Assembly: GCA_003021105.1 (NCBI GenBank) | Contig: PXRG01000009.1 | Coordinates: forward strand, 7,081 to 49,039 | Direction: 5' to 3' | Source: Halobacteriales archaeon QS_1_68_17 | GTDB lineage: Archaea; Halobacteriota; Halobacteria; Halobacteriales; Haloarculaceae | DNA: 41,959 nt | Shown here: positions 31,490 through 38,214 of the stretch, piece after piece | Layout: the number at the start of each line of letters is the position of its first letter | How positions within the stretch are numbered: the stretch's first letter is position 1 | The notes under the pieces: model-generated | What the model saw: only the letters and a program-made list of their open reading frames with translations | Told to the model about the DNA's origin: nothing | The model's database searches: none | Made by a program: the position numbers and the translations under genes

Positions 31490-31767
31490 ACTTGGCAGGA
31501 GCGGCGGCGCTTTGCCGTCCCGCATACGCAGGAAACAATTGCTGGTTTTTCGCCGGACCCTGGAACGCGGCGACGCCGCCTCGCGGGGGCACTACCGCCG
31601 GGAAAACAGGATCGGAGTGGCCGCGGCCGGCGACGCGGCCCGGTCCCGTCGGACCGTCGGCGTCCCGCGGGCGGATCGCCGCGACGTGGCTGACGGGACG
31701 CGGCGTCAGAGATAGAGTCAACATTTGCCCGCACGCGGGAGTTCGGGTGAGGTTTACAGGTTAGAGC
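31490..31767. other. Intergenic gap without recognisable gene
   Basis: Frames here contain no family-like sequence. The stretch aacaattgctggtttttcgcc (31534-31554) could include a terminator for the ATPase-DICT transcript. Confidence 0.5.
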
Positions 31768-31769
31768 GC

Positions 31770-31780
31770 TCTTATACGGG
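31770..31780 (+). promoter_or_regulatory. TATA-box-like promoter of the small-protein pair
   Basis: The element cttatacggg lies 21-31 bp before the ATG at 31802, the usual spacing for a leaderless haloarchaeal transcript. Confidence 0.6.
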
Positions 31781-31801
31781 CCACGTTCCTACGGTGGATC
31801 G

Positions 31802-31897
31802 ATGACAGAGCGAGAGACGTCGAACCGGGGCGCACGGCAGCACGCGTCCGCCGACGTGGCGCCCGAACTCTACGACGGGACGTGGTCGGACGGATGA
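31802..31897 (+). CDS. 31-residue leader-like small protein
   Basis: A short ORF MTERETSNRGARQHASADVA then PELYDGTWSDG and a stop. It is placed at leaderless distance after a TATA-like element and its stop overlaps the start of the next small ORF (ATGA), which supports real translation. Its length and lack of conserved motif leave room for doubt. Confidence 0.5.
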   Translation: MTERETSNRGARQHASADVAPELYDGTWSDG

Positions 31898-32061
31898 GCG
31901 ACACCGACCTCGTCGAGGAGACGGAGGAACGGGACGCCGCCGACCACCTCGACGACGTGTCGGACGGATGCGGGTGTGCGGAGATCTGGGAGCACCTGTC
32001 CGAACGGCGCGCCCGGGACGAGGACGGAACGGGGACGGGGACAGGGACGGAGACCGGCTGA
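31894..32061 (+). CDS. 55-residue acidic small protein with CGC motif
   Basis: The protein begins MSDTDLVEETEERDAADHLD and contains DGCGCAEIWEHLSERRA, with two closely spaced cysteines ahead of a short helix, then a Gly-Thr repeat tail (DGTGTGTGTETG) from a GGGACG-type DNA repeat. Similar small haloarchaeal proteins with a conserved cysteine ahead of an xxWExLSE helix exist, as far as I recall, without known function. It is coupled to the preceding 31-residue ORF through an ATGA overlap. Confidence 0.6.
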   Translation: MSDTDLVEETEERDAADHLDDVSDGCGCAEIWEHLSERRARDEDGTGTGTGTETG

Positions 32062-32099
32062 CGGGAATCTTTTACTCCTCCCGCCCGTAGGACACGACG

Positions 32100-32774
32100 A
32101 TGACTGCCGACGGCCCGGGAGATGGGCCACCCACGGACCGCGAATCGCCGGTCGGCCAGCCGGTGATCCGCGGCGACCCGGAGCTGACCGGGGACCACGC
32201 CGAGCGCGCCGTCGAGTTCGATCCCGACGACCCCGAGAGCCTGTCGGTCGCGGCGGACACGGTCCGGCGGTTCTCGCAGAACTCCGCCGGGGACGACGAC
32301 AACGTCTACGTCCTCCGCGGGGCGGCGGCGTGTGCGGCGCTGGTCCGCGGCGAGGGATCGTACAAGGCGGCCGCGGCCCGGGCCGGCGGCGACGCGTCCG
32401 TCGCGTTCATCCGGAAGTGGTCCCGGGTCCACGACCTCCCGCGCTCGATCCGCAAGCACGTCGCAAAGGGCGAAATCGCCCCGACGGCGGCGAAACACAT
32501 CGCCCGCGTCGCCGGCGAGGCCAGACTGTTGCTCGCGTGGGCGGTCCTCGACCACGACCTGACGGTCCGAGAGGTGCGGTCGGCCGCCAGCGACATCGGC
32601 AACGGCACCGACGTCCGGACCGCCCTCCGGAAGCAGGGGGCCACGCTCGGCGAGATCACCGTCACCATCTCGCGGGAGAGCTACTGCGAACTCCGCCGGC
32701 GGGCCTCGCTGGAGGACGTCGACCCCGGCGTCGTCGTCGACGCCGCGCTCGCCGAGCGGTTCGAGGAATCGTAA
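32100..32774 (+). CDS. Haloarchaeal protein with ParB-type helix-turn-helix
   Basis: A 224-residue soluble protein. The central part (about 70-150) reads VYVLRGAAACAALVRGEGSY, then SVAFIRKWSRVHDLPRSIRK and VAKGEIAPTAAKHIARVAGE. The last part resembles the helix-turn-helix block after ParB domains, where a segment of GxIx3xA-type is used to bind DNA. The N-terminus is acidic and probably disordered; the C-terminus EITVTISRESYCELRRRASL may be a small strand-helix domain. The DNA target is unknown. A TATA-like element (atcttttactcc) lies at about 32067-32078, some 22 bp upstream of the ATG. Confidence 0.75.
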   Translation: MTADGPGDGPPTDRESPVGQPVIRGDPELTGDHAERAVEFDPDDPESLSVAADTVRRFSQNSAGDDDNVYVLRGAAACAALVRGEGSYKAAAARAGGDASVAFIRKWSRVHDLPRSIRKHVAKGEIAPTAAKHIARVAGEARLLLAWAVLDHDLTVREVRSAASDIGNGTDVRTALRKQGATLGEITVTISRESYCELRRRASLEDVDPGVVVDAALAERFEES

Positions 32775-32808
32775 AGACTTACCCCGCCACGCCCGGACGC
32801 TTACCCGA

Positions 32809-32882
32809 GGGCCGGTAGCTCAGTTAGGCAGAGCGTCTGGCTTTTAACCAGATGGACGGGGGTTCAAATCCCTCCCGGCCCG
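32809..32882 (+). tRNA. tRNA-Lys (anticodon UUU)
   Basis: A complete 74-base cloverleaf. The 7-bp acceptor stem is GGGCCGG/CCGGCCC with G as discriminator, the D-arm lies in AGCTCAGTTAGGCAGAGC, and the anticodon stem TCTGG/CCAGA encloses loop CTTTTAA (anticodon TTT). The T-arm is GGGGGTTCAAATCCCTC. No intron and no encoded CCA. The last 22 bases plus one are repeated 109 bp downstream, marking this as an integration target. Confidence 0.96.
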
Positions 32883-32992
32883 TACTCGCGCGAACGACAG
32901 TGAGCGGTGAGTACGGCTGGAGGGATTTGAATCAGGGAGAGAAGCGAGCGCCGCGAGCGCAACGACCGTGGTTCAAATCCCTCCCGGCCCGT
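32861..32992. repeat. Duplicated tRNA-Lys 3' end (att-like direct repeats)
   Basis: A 23-bp unit starting GGTTCAAATCCCTCCC occurs at 32861-32883 (inside the tRNA) and exactly again at 32970-32992. The 86 bp between them contain ggagggatttgaa (about 32921-32933), an inverted partial copy, and a hairpin-prone stretch starting gtactcgc. This is the pattern left by tyrosine-recombinase integration at a tRNA gene, but no integrase is present between the repeats. Confidence 0.8.
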
Positions 32993-33094
32993 GCAGTGAA
33001 CCGCCGAGCGACGGCGAGCGGACGTCGTTCCACGCGGCCGCCCCGCCGACCGCCGAACCGGTTCCTTTACGGCAGGGAGCGACGGAGGGGGAGT

Positions 33095-33298
33095 ATGAAC
33101 GGCGCGACGTTTCGCGACACGCTGGAACCGCTCGGGGTCGCCGCGGGCGCGTTCCTCGTGCTGGTCGGTCTCGGGACGATAGCGGGGACGCCGTGGACGA
33201 CGAAAGCCGGCGGGATCGCCGCCCTGCTCCAGGTCGTCGGGGCAGTGGGGACGGCCGCCGTCGGGATCGGACTCGCGTGGCTGAGCAGTCGGGCGTAG
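33095..33298 (+). CDS. Small two-helix membrane protein
   Basis: A 67-residue protein from ATG 33095 with two membrane helices: about 14-31 (LGVAAGAFLVLVGLGTIAG) and 40-63 (IAALLQVVGAVGTAAVGIGLAW). A GTPWTTKAGG loop joins them. A GGAGGGGG-like purine tract lies just before the ATG and may act as a ribosome binding site. Conserved-looking but of unknown function. Confidence 0.7.
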   Translation: MNGATFRDTLEPLGVAAGAFLVLVGLGTIAGTPWTTKAGGIAALLQVVGAVGTAAVGIGLAWLSSRA

Positions 33299-33364
33299 CG
33301 ACGGCGAGCGGCGACACACGCCGGAGGAAGGGAGGACGCGAATCGTGGACGGGGACGCGACCGA

Positions 33365-34213
33365 TCAGCCGCGCACCGGGAGGTAGGCCGTGCCGAGCAG
33401 GATGATCGCCGCCACGAGGCTGATGATCGAGACGCCCCAGAAGCCGTTGATCCGCTCGTGGTAGTAGTCGATCCGGTCAAGCTGGGTCTGGTAGGCGTCG
33501 TAGTCCTGCGTGAACTGCACCTGGTTCTCGCTGGGGAAGTAGACGAGGTAGGTCTGGCCGCCGAGCGTGACGTTGCCGCCGTCGGTTAGCTCGGCGGTGT
33601 TGGTCTTCGCGCCGGTCCAGGTCAGCGTCACCTCCTCGGAGGTGATCGACGAGACGGTGGTCGTGTTGCCCTCGTAGGGGAACTCGCTGCCCGACTGGAT
33701 CGTCTCGGTTTCGGGGTCGGGCAGGTACTCGGACAGCGGCGGGCCGAGCGACCCGTTCGCGTAGACGACGTGGCGCTGGCCCTGGAAGGTGGCCGTCTCG
33801 TTCTGGACCGCGGGGTCCGAGGCGAGAATCTCGCTCGCGTTCTGCTCCTCGCGGAGCCGGAACTCGGAGACGTCGCTCCCGTTGGGGACCAGGAGCCGCC
33901 ACTCGTCGTCGCGGTAGGTGACCGTCGAGTTGTTCTCGAGGGTCGCGGTGAACTGGGCCGACTCGTTGGTCCACTCGACGGTGCCGACGACGCTCTCGCC
34001 ACCGCCGCCCCCGTGGCCTCCACCCTCGGACGTCTCGACGGTGATCTCGGAGACGGTGTACTGCTGGCCGCCGACCGAGAACTGGTCGCCCTGCGAGTAC
34101 GTGGGGGCGTCGAGCGACACCGTGGGTTGCTGGGCCATCCCGATGAAGGCGTACGAGCCGGCCCCAATCAGAACGAAGAAGGCGAAATATATCGCCGCGG
34201 CTCGACGTTGCAT
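33365..34213 (-). CDS. Membrane-anchored protein with large extracytoplasmic domain
   Basis: A 282-residue protein. An N-terminal hydrophobic segment (about 7-24, IYFAFFVLIGAGSYAFIG) acts as signal anchor, and a C-terminal helix (about 259-277, FWGVSIISLVAAIILLGTAYL) ends in a short tail. The domain between is strand-rich and rich in Asn-X-Ser/Thr sequons (NES, NNS, NGS, NAS, NET, NTT, NVT), so it faces outside. A His/Gly loop (GGGHGGGGGES) is present. No enzyme motif is visible. It follows the UPF0058 gene by 25 bp in the same direction and may be co-transcribed. Confidence 0.75.
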   Translation of the reverse strand: MQRRAAAIYFAFFVLIGAGSYAFIGMAQQPTVSLDAPTYSQGDQFSVGGQQYTVSEITVETSEGGGHGGGGGESVVGTVEWTNESAQFTATLENNSTVTYRDDEWRLLVPNGSDVSEFRLREEQNASEILASDPAVQNETATFQGQRHVVYANGSLGPPLSEYLPDPETETIQSGSEFPYEGNTTTVSSITSEEVTLTWTGAKTNTAELTDGGNVTLGGQTYLVYFPSENQVQFTQDYDAYQTQLDRIDYYHERINGFWGVSIISLVAAIILLGTAYLPVRG

Positions 34214-34238
34214 ATCGGGTGCGAAGGTTGCCCGGCCT

Positions 34239-34520
34239 TTAACCGTTACTTTCTCCGTGCGCGGTTCCCCGGGAGCGCGGGGACGACGCCGGACGCCGGT
34301 CCTGCGCGGACCGCACACTGTCGGCACAGGTCGCCAGTGCCGCCGCCAGCGCCAGCACGGCCGCGCGGTGCTCGTCTTTCGTGGCGTACGCGGCGACCGG
34401 GTCGACGTTCAGCGAGTCGTACGTCTCGAACGCGGATTCGTCGGCGATATCGCGGCGCTCGAACTCGATTCGGGTGCGGGCGAGTAGCTGGTGGAGGTGG
34501 AGGAGTTCCGCCGTCCGCAT
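34239..34520 (-). CDS. UPF0058 family protein
   Basis: A 93-residue helical protein beginning MRTAELLHLHQLLARTRIEF, the signature start of the archaeal UPF0058 family, then ERRDIADESAFETYDSLNVD and a helix ATKDEHRAAVLALAAALAT. The two His in LLHLHQLL may bind metal, since family structures contain metal sites. Function unknown. The last 20 residues (SAQDRRPASSPRSRGTAHGE) look disordered. Confidence 0.85.
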   Translation of the reverse strand: MRTAELLHLHQLLARTRIEFERRDIADESAFETYDSLNVDPVAAYATKDEHRAAVLALAAALATCADSVRSAQDRRPASSPRSRGTAHGESNG

Positions 34521-34570
34521 CCGTCTCCGGTAGGGGCTGGAGCCACATCAACCGCCCGACGTCACCCGGA

Positions 34571-35080
34571 TCACTCGCCGAGCAGGCCGTCGACCAGCCC
34601 GGCAAAGCGGTCGACGAGCCGGTCCGCGAGGGACGGCCGGACGTCGACGAGCAGGGCCGCGGTCGCGTCCGGGCGGACGAGCGCTACCGTCAGGGCGTCC
34701 CCGTCGGGGCGCTTCTCGACGACGTCCTGTTCGACCAGGTGGTCTACGTGCCACTCCAGGGTACTCCGGGCGACGCCGAGGTCGTCGGCGAGCGCGGCCG
34801 GTCGCCGGGGACCGTCGGCCAAAAGCGACAGGAGCACGTCCCGGGCGGTCTCCCGGCGGAACAGCGCCAGCGTGCGGCGCTCCCAGTCGTCGAACGACGG
34901 CGGATAGTAGTGGGTCCGCCCGTACAGTTGCTCGGCCACGACCTCCCCGGAGTCCGAGAGCCGGCGGAGGTGGTACTGGACCTGGCCGGGCGCGAGGTCG
35001 AGTCCCCGGACGAGCGCGTTGAAGTGGATCCCCGGCACCTCCCCGACGCGGTCGGCGATCCGACGGCGCGTCTCACTCAT
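34571..35080 (-). CDS. Double winged-helix transcriptional regulator
   Basis: A 169-residue regulator with two winged-helix units. The first (about 1-60) reads IADRVGEVPGIHFNALVRGL and APGQVQYHLRRLSDSGEVV. The second (about 75-130) reads TARDVLLSLLADGPRRPAAL and GVARSTLEWHVDHLVEQDVV. This tandem arrangement is common in haloarchaea, paired with a small membrane protein, as here. The start ATG 35078-35080 overlaps the upstream membrane protein gene by 8 bp, so they are coupled. The target is unknown. Confidence 0.85.
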   Translation of the reverse strand: MSETRRRIADRVGEVPGIHFNALVRGLDLAPGQVQYHLRRLSDSGEVVAEQLYGRTHYYPPSFDDWERRTLALFRRETARDVLLSLLADGPRRPAALADDLGVARSTLEWHVDHLVEQDVVEKRPDGDALTVALVRPDATAALLVDVRPSLADRLVDRFAGLVDGLLGE

Positions 35081-35447
35081 GGTCGCCCTCCAGGTGGTCG
35101 CGTTCGAGCGCGCGCCGTCTGGCGGTGCGCGCGGTGTAGACCGCCGCGATCACCAGCGCCGCCATCGCCACGTCGAGCGCGTGTTCGAGCAGGTGGTGGA
35201 CGCCCGTCGGGATCACCGACTGCATCGTCAGGACGGTGACGCCACTCCGGGCCAGCAGCGTCGCCAGCGCCAGCGTCACCAGCAGGTACGACCACGACCC
35301 CCGGCGGACGAACGCCGACAGACTCAGGCCGACGACCAGCGCCGACCCGACCGTCGACAGCGCCAGCACGGCCAACAGGACTACCGCCGGACTCCCCTCG
35401 GGAGCGAGGTGCAGGAGCTGGCCAGCCGGCAGAGCGGTGGGAAGCAT
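35073..35447 (-). CDS. Four-helix membrane protein paired with regulator
   Basis: A 124-residue protein from ATG 35445-35447 (MLPTALPAGQLLHLAPEGSP). Hydrophobic helices: VVLLAVLALSTVGSALVVGL, WSYLLVTLALATLLARSGVT, MQSVIPTGVHHLLEHALDV and AMAALVIAAVYTARTARRRA. The C-terminus is charged. It overlaps the winged-helix gene by 8 bp and is likely its membrane-bound partner or sensor (inference). Start choice is moderately certain: the frame stays open up through the adjacent mobile element, but that part is not gene-like. Confidence 0.78.
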   Translation of the reverse strand: MLPTALPAGQLLHLAPEGSPAVVLLAVLALSTVGSALVVGLSLSAFVRRGSWSYLLVTLALATLLARSGVTVLTMQSVIPTGVHHLLEHALDVAMAALVIAAVYTARTARRRALERDHLEGDHE

Positions 35448-35545
35448 CGTCCCCCGATTGGCGCTCCCGGGGAATGTGCGTTTGGTTCGTGTCGGCCAGC
35501 GCGCGCCGGACGGTTCCGTCCATCGCGTGACGGGCGGAGCCCTCA

Positions 35546-35654
35546 TAGTGATTGTTGCGATTATTTTCGCAACCACGTCACGTGAACGGTTGGTTCGCGG
35601 GCTGAACCCCACGAATTGTGACTTCTCGGCGGTAAAGAGTCCCAACAATCACTA
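35546..35654 (-). mobile_element. 109-bp MITE-like element, copy 2, at the stop codon of the gene at 35655
   Basis: Same length and terminal inverted repeats as the copy at 14341-14449; four substitutions in 109 bp when read on the minus strand. TCA flanks both ends (35543-35545 and 35655-35657), a 3-bp target duplication. The right TCA is the TGA stop codon of the leftward gene at 35655-36590. Read along the host gene, the element has the same orientation as copy 1 relative to cheW. No transposase is encoded. Confidence 0.88.
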
Positions 35655-36590
35655 TCAGTCCCGGCCCGTTCCGCACCGCCCGACACCCAGCCCCGCGAGG
35701 ACGGCGACGGCCGCGACCGCGAGGGAGACCCCGAACCCGGCACCGCCGCTACTGCTCGCGTCGCGAGTCGTCCCGGAATCGTCGCTGGTCCCGGTCTCGC
35801 CGGGCGTCGCGGTCACGACGCCGACGGTCGACGGCTGCTTCCGGACGAGGAGGTCACTCCCGACGGGGCGGTCCCCGACAGTCACCCGCCGGTCGGGGGT
35901 CGGGCTGAACGGATCGTCGCCGGCCCGGTAGACGACGACGCGGAGCGGGAACCGGTCGTCCTGGCGGCGGACGAATGCCGGGTCGAGTTCGATCCGCACG
36001 TTCCGGTGGACGCCCGCGTCGAGCCGCGTCCGGCCGACCGGTTCGCCGAGTCCGTCGCCGGCGACCGCGTGTGCGACGACGTAGCCCGCCTCGGCGAGGT
36101 GGACCCGCGAGACGCCGACCGTCCCGTCGGGAGCCGTCACCCCGCCCGCGACGACGGCGACGGGGCTCGACCGTTTCCCGACGACGACGCGCTTGCCCGC
36201 GGGACCGCCCGCCGCACGGAGCATGGCGTCGTCGTCGGGGTCGAACTGTCCGTCGCCGTCGTCGGCGTGGAGGACGACCCACAGGCGGACGGGGGCGGAC
36301 TGGTCGCGCCAGAACCCCGGATCGGCCGTCACGGACACGCCGGCGTGACGGCCGGGCGTCAGCGACCGGTGGCCGACGATCCGCCCCGGCGACCCGTCGG
36401 CATCGGCGCGCAAGACGACGTGTCCCGGCCGGGAGAGGAACACCTCCTCGACGATCACGGTTCCGTTGGTCGCCTGCGGGGAGACGGAGAGGTGATTCCC
36501 GTGTGCCCCCGCGACGCCCGCGCCGACCGCCAGCGCCGGTCCCGCGAGGACGACGGCGACCAGCGTCGCGGCGAGCACCCGGGCCTGCAT
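35655..36590 (-). CDS. Secreted surface protein with two repeated DUF7282-like domains
   Basis: A 311-residue exported protein. The signal peptide is about 1-29 (VLAATLVAVVLAGPALAVGA to AGAHG). Two similar domains follow: about 33-130 (VEEVFLSRPGHVVLRADADG and TPGRHAGVSVTADPGFWRDQ) and 145-245 (VSRVHLAEAGYVVAHAVAGD and DAGVHRNVRIELDPAFVRRQ). A Ser/Thr/Gly stalk (ETGTSDDSGTTRDASSSGG) and a C-terminal helix (GFGVSLAVAAVAVLAGLGVG) suggest a membrane or archaeosortase-type anchor, though the PGF motif is not exact. The function of the domain is unknown. The stop codon coincides with the mobile-element target site. Confidence 0.8.
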   Translation of the reverse strand: MQARVLAATLVAVVLAGPALAVGAGVAGAHGNHLSVSPQATNGTVIVEEVFLSRPGHVVLRADADGSPGRIVGHRSLTPGRHAGVSVTADPGFWRDQSAPVRLWVVLHADDGDGQFDPDDDAMLRAAGGPAGKRVVVGKRSSPVAVVAGGVTAPDGTVGVSRVHLAEAGYVVAHAVAGDGLGEPVGRTRLDAGVHRNVRIELDPAFVRRQDDRFPLRVVVYRAGDDPFSPTPDRRVTVGDRPVGSDLLVRKQPSTVGVVTATPGETGTSDDSGTTRDASSSGGAGFGVSLAVAAVAVLAGLGVGRCGTGRD

Positions 36591-36641
36591 CGCCGCGGGA
36601 TACGGCCCGGGCTGGCAAAGGCATTCCGTCGGACCTCCCGT

Positions 36642-36773
36642 TCATCCCGGACGGACGTCAGCCTGCGAGAACACGACGTCGCACGCCTCACACCGGTACC
36701 GGCCGATGTCCAGCTTGCACACCGGACCCGTTCGCCCGCAATCCGGACAGCGAATTTCCACGACGAACGCCAT
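36642..36773 (-). CDS. 43-residue zinc-ribbon protein
   Basis: The protein reads MAFVVEIRCPDCGRTGPVCK and LDIGRYRCEACDVVFSQADV, giving two CxxC knuckles (CPDC and CEAC), a classic zinc ribbon. Start ATG 36771-36773; a longer frame would add residues without conservation. Divergent from the C2H2-type small gene at 36882. Tiny zinc-finger proteins are abundant in haloarchaea and mostly uncharacterised. Confidence 0.78.
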   Translation of the reverse strand: MAFVVEIRCPDCGRTGPVCKLDIGRYRCEACDVVFSQADVRPG

Positions 36774-36881
36774 GACCGTCGGACCGCTACGATCCCGCCG
36801 GACTTGAGTCGTGTGGGCGTGGGCCGTGTGACCGGATATCACATGAAAGATTATTAGGATCGGGATCGTACGCCGACACGT

Positions 36882-37001
36882 ATGGCCACACGGCAGTCAC
36901 CGAAGCCGGCCCGGCACACGTGCAGTTGTGGCAAGCAGTTCGAGACGACGAATCGTCTCGTCGAGCACGCACGGAGCGAGCACGGCCTTCGGGTGCTGTA
37001 A
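36882..37001 (+). CDS. 39-residue C2H2-like zinc-finger protein
   Basis: The ORF encodes MATRQSPKPARHTCSCGKQF followed by ETTNRLVEHARSEHGLRVL. Cys-x-Cys, then twelve residues, then His-x4-His, forms a C2H2-type single finger. A TATA-like element (agattattagg, about 36848-36858) is about 25-35 bp upstream of the ATG, supporting a leaderless transcript. Too short for most gene callers, but motif and promoter agree. Probably a DNA-, RNA- or protein-binding regulator. Confidence 0.72.
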   Translation: MATRQSPKPARHTCSCGKQFETTNRLVEHARSEHGLRVL

Positions 37002-37049
37002 CAGTGGCTGTCCTGGTCGGGGTTCGTGCGAGCGTCGGTATCGTCGGGA

Positions 37050-37373
37050 TCACCCTTCCGCGAGCGTCCGCCACGCGGTGTCGAACGCGGCCCTGATCCG
37101 GTCTCGCGGCTTGGTCGCCACCGACAGCGACGGTGCAAACTCGACGGTGACCGCGTCGACCGTCCGGCGGTAGAGCGTCTCCCGACCGCTACGTTCCCCC
37201 CGACGCTCGCACTCCTCCAGGAGACCGTTCTCGGCGAGTTCGTTGATGCGCCGGTAGCAGGTCGCGATCGGAACGTCAAGTTCCTCGCTGAGCTGCTGGG
37301 CCGACTTCGGTTCCCCTGCTGCCTCCAGAATCTCGACGCTGTACTCCCGCCCGAGCGCGCGGAATGCGTCCAT
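37050..37373 (-). CDS. Winged-helix regulator, paralogue of the archaellum-cluster regulator
   Basis: A protein of 107 residues from ATG 37371-37373 (MDAFRALGREYSVEILEAAG), or 109 from the ATG two codons earlier. The helix-turn-helix is SAQQLSEELDVPIATCYRRI, nearly the same as in the gene at 15365, and the C-terminus AFDTAWRTLAEG also matches. The wing is basic (RRGERSGRETLYRR). Two paralogues sharing a recognition helix could bind overlapping sites. Here no membrane-protein partner follows. Confidence 0.84.
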   Translation of the reverse strand: MDAFRALGREYSVEILEAAGEPKSAQQLSEELDVPIATCYRRINELAENGLLEECERRGERSGRETLYRRTVDAVTVEFAPSLSVATKPRDRIRAAFDTAWRTLAEG

Positions 37374-37452
37374 CGTCATTGATCCGCACCTACGACGCGC
37401 ACTGACGAGAGTGTTACCCTCCGCAAACTATGTTCGTGTCGCGAACTACCCG

Positions 37453-38004
37453 GTGAGTTCCGTCAGGGGGACGAGCCGGTGTTCCAGCAACGGCGACGAA
37501 ACCGACGACCAGCCAGTCTCGGACCCGGACGCCGTCGATGACCGCGTCCGCAACGAACGCCGGATCACGATCAGCCGCGAACCCGCGTTCGCACACGCGC
37601 TGATGACGACCTACCCGGACGACATATACGAGACCGAACAGGAGTGCCGGGAGGAAGCCGCCCGGGAACGCGTGGTGCGGTACCGGCGCGGGACGCTCCC
37701 CGAGCAGTTCCTGGCGGACCTCCTGGGACGGATCGCCGACCCGGGCAGAACCGTCTCGGTGAGCGACGCCGACGAACGGGTCGTGGTCGTGACCGGCCGG
37801 AACGACGGCCCGCCGGACGTCGACGCGGCGGATGTCGAGGGACTCGCGGACCTCCCGCGCGAGGCGCTGGCCGAACGGACCGGCGAGGAACTCCGGCAGC
37901 GCGACCCCGACCAACTGGTGGGGCTGGTCCGCGAGAACGCGTCCCGCGACCTCCTGATACGGGTGCTCGCGGCGATACTCGCCGAACCCGCCGACGAAGC
38001 GTGA
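37453..38004 (+). CDS. Uncharacterised acidic haloarchaeal protein
   Basis: The frame encodes an acidic helical protein ending PADEA at 38004. Protein-like blocks are FAHALMTTYPDDIYETEQEC, LPEQFLADLLGRIADPGRTV, VSVSDADERVVVVTGRND and LVGLVRENASRDLLIRVLAA. The start is uncertain: GTG 37453 lies about 25-30 bp after a weak TATA-like sequence (aaactatgttc), whereas the open frame begins at GTG 37411. The first 30 residues have no conserved look. I do not recognise a family and see no catalytic motif. Confidence 0.55.
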   Translation: MSSVRGTSRCSSNGDETDDQPVSDPDAVDDRVRNERRITISREPAFAHALMTTYPDDIYETEQECREEAARERVVRYRRGTLPEQFLADLLGRIADPGRTVSVSDADERVVVVTGRNDGPPDVDAADVEGLADLPREALAERTGEELRQRDPDQLVGLVRENASRDLLIRVLAAILAEPADEA

Positions 38005-38182
38005 CCGCCTTCCGCGACCTGGGATCGCCGCTGTCAGCGAACGCCCGGCCTACTCCACGGTAACGCTCCCGCCCCGGTGCCGGAATATTCGGTGGATCGA
38101 CCGTACATAAATTAACAATCACGAAGTATGCGCCGCTAAGATAGAACAGGCTATAAGTCAAGTCGGGAAATTCCATGACAAA
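38005..38182. other. Intergenic region upstream of the mtrH-like gene
   Basis: The second half is AT-rich (acataaattaacaatcacg, and ataagtcaagtcggg). It could hold operator sites for the methyl-transfer genes. No gene is evident. Confidence 0.45.
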
Positions 38183-38190
38183 CTATAATA
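38183..38190 (+). promoter_or_regulatory. TATA box of the mtrH-like gene
   Basis: CTATAATA lies 25-32 bp before the ATG at 38215, the ideal spacing for a leaderless archaeal transcript. It is the clearest TATA box in the window. Confidence 0.7.
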
Positions 38191-38214
38191 CCGTGGTGGC
38201 GTTGGAACCAATCG

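Noticed and set aside
35073-35648. A longer membrane protein beginning inside the mobile element
   Set aside because: The first residues come from the inverted-repeat element itself; the membrane-protein pattern starts only after ATG 35445-35447.
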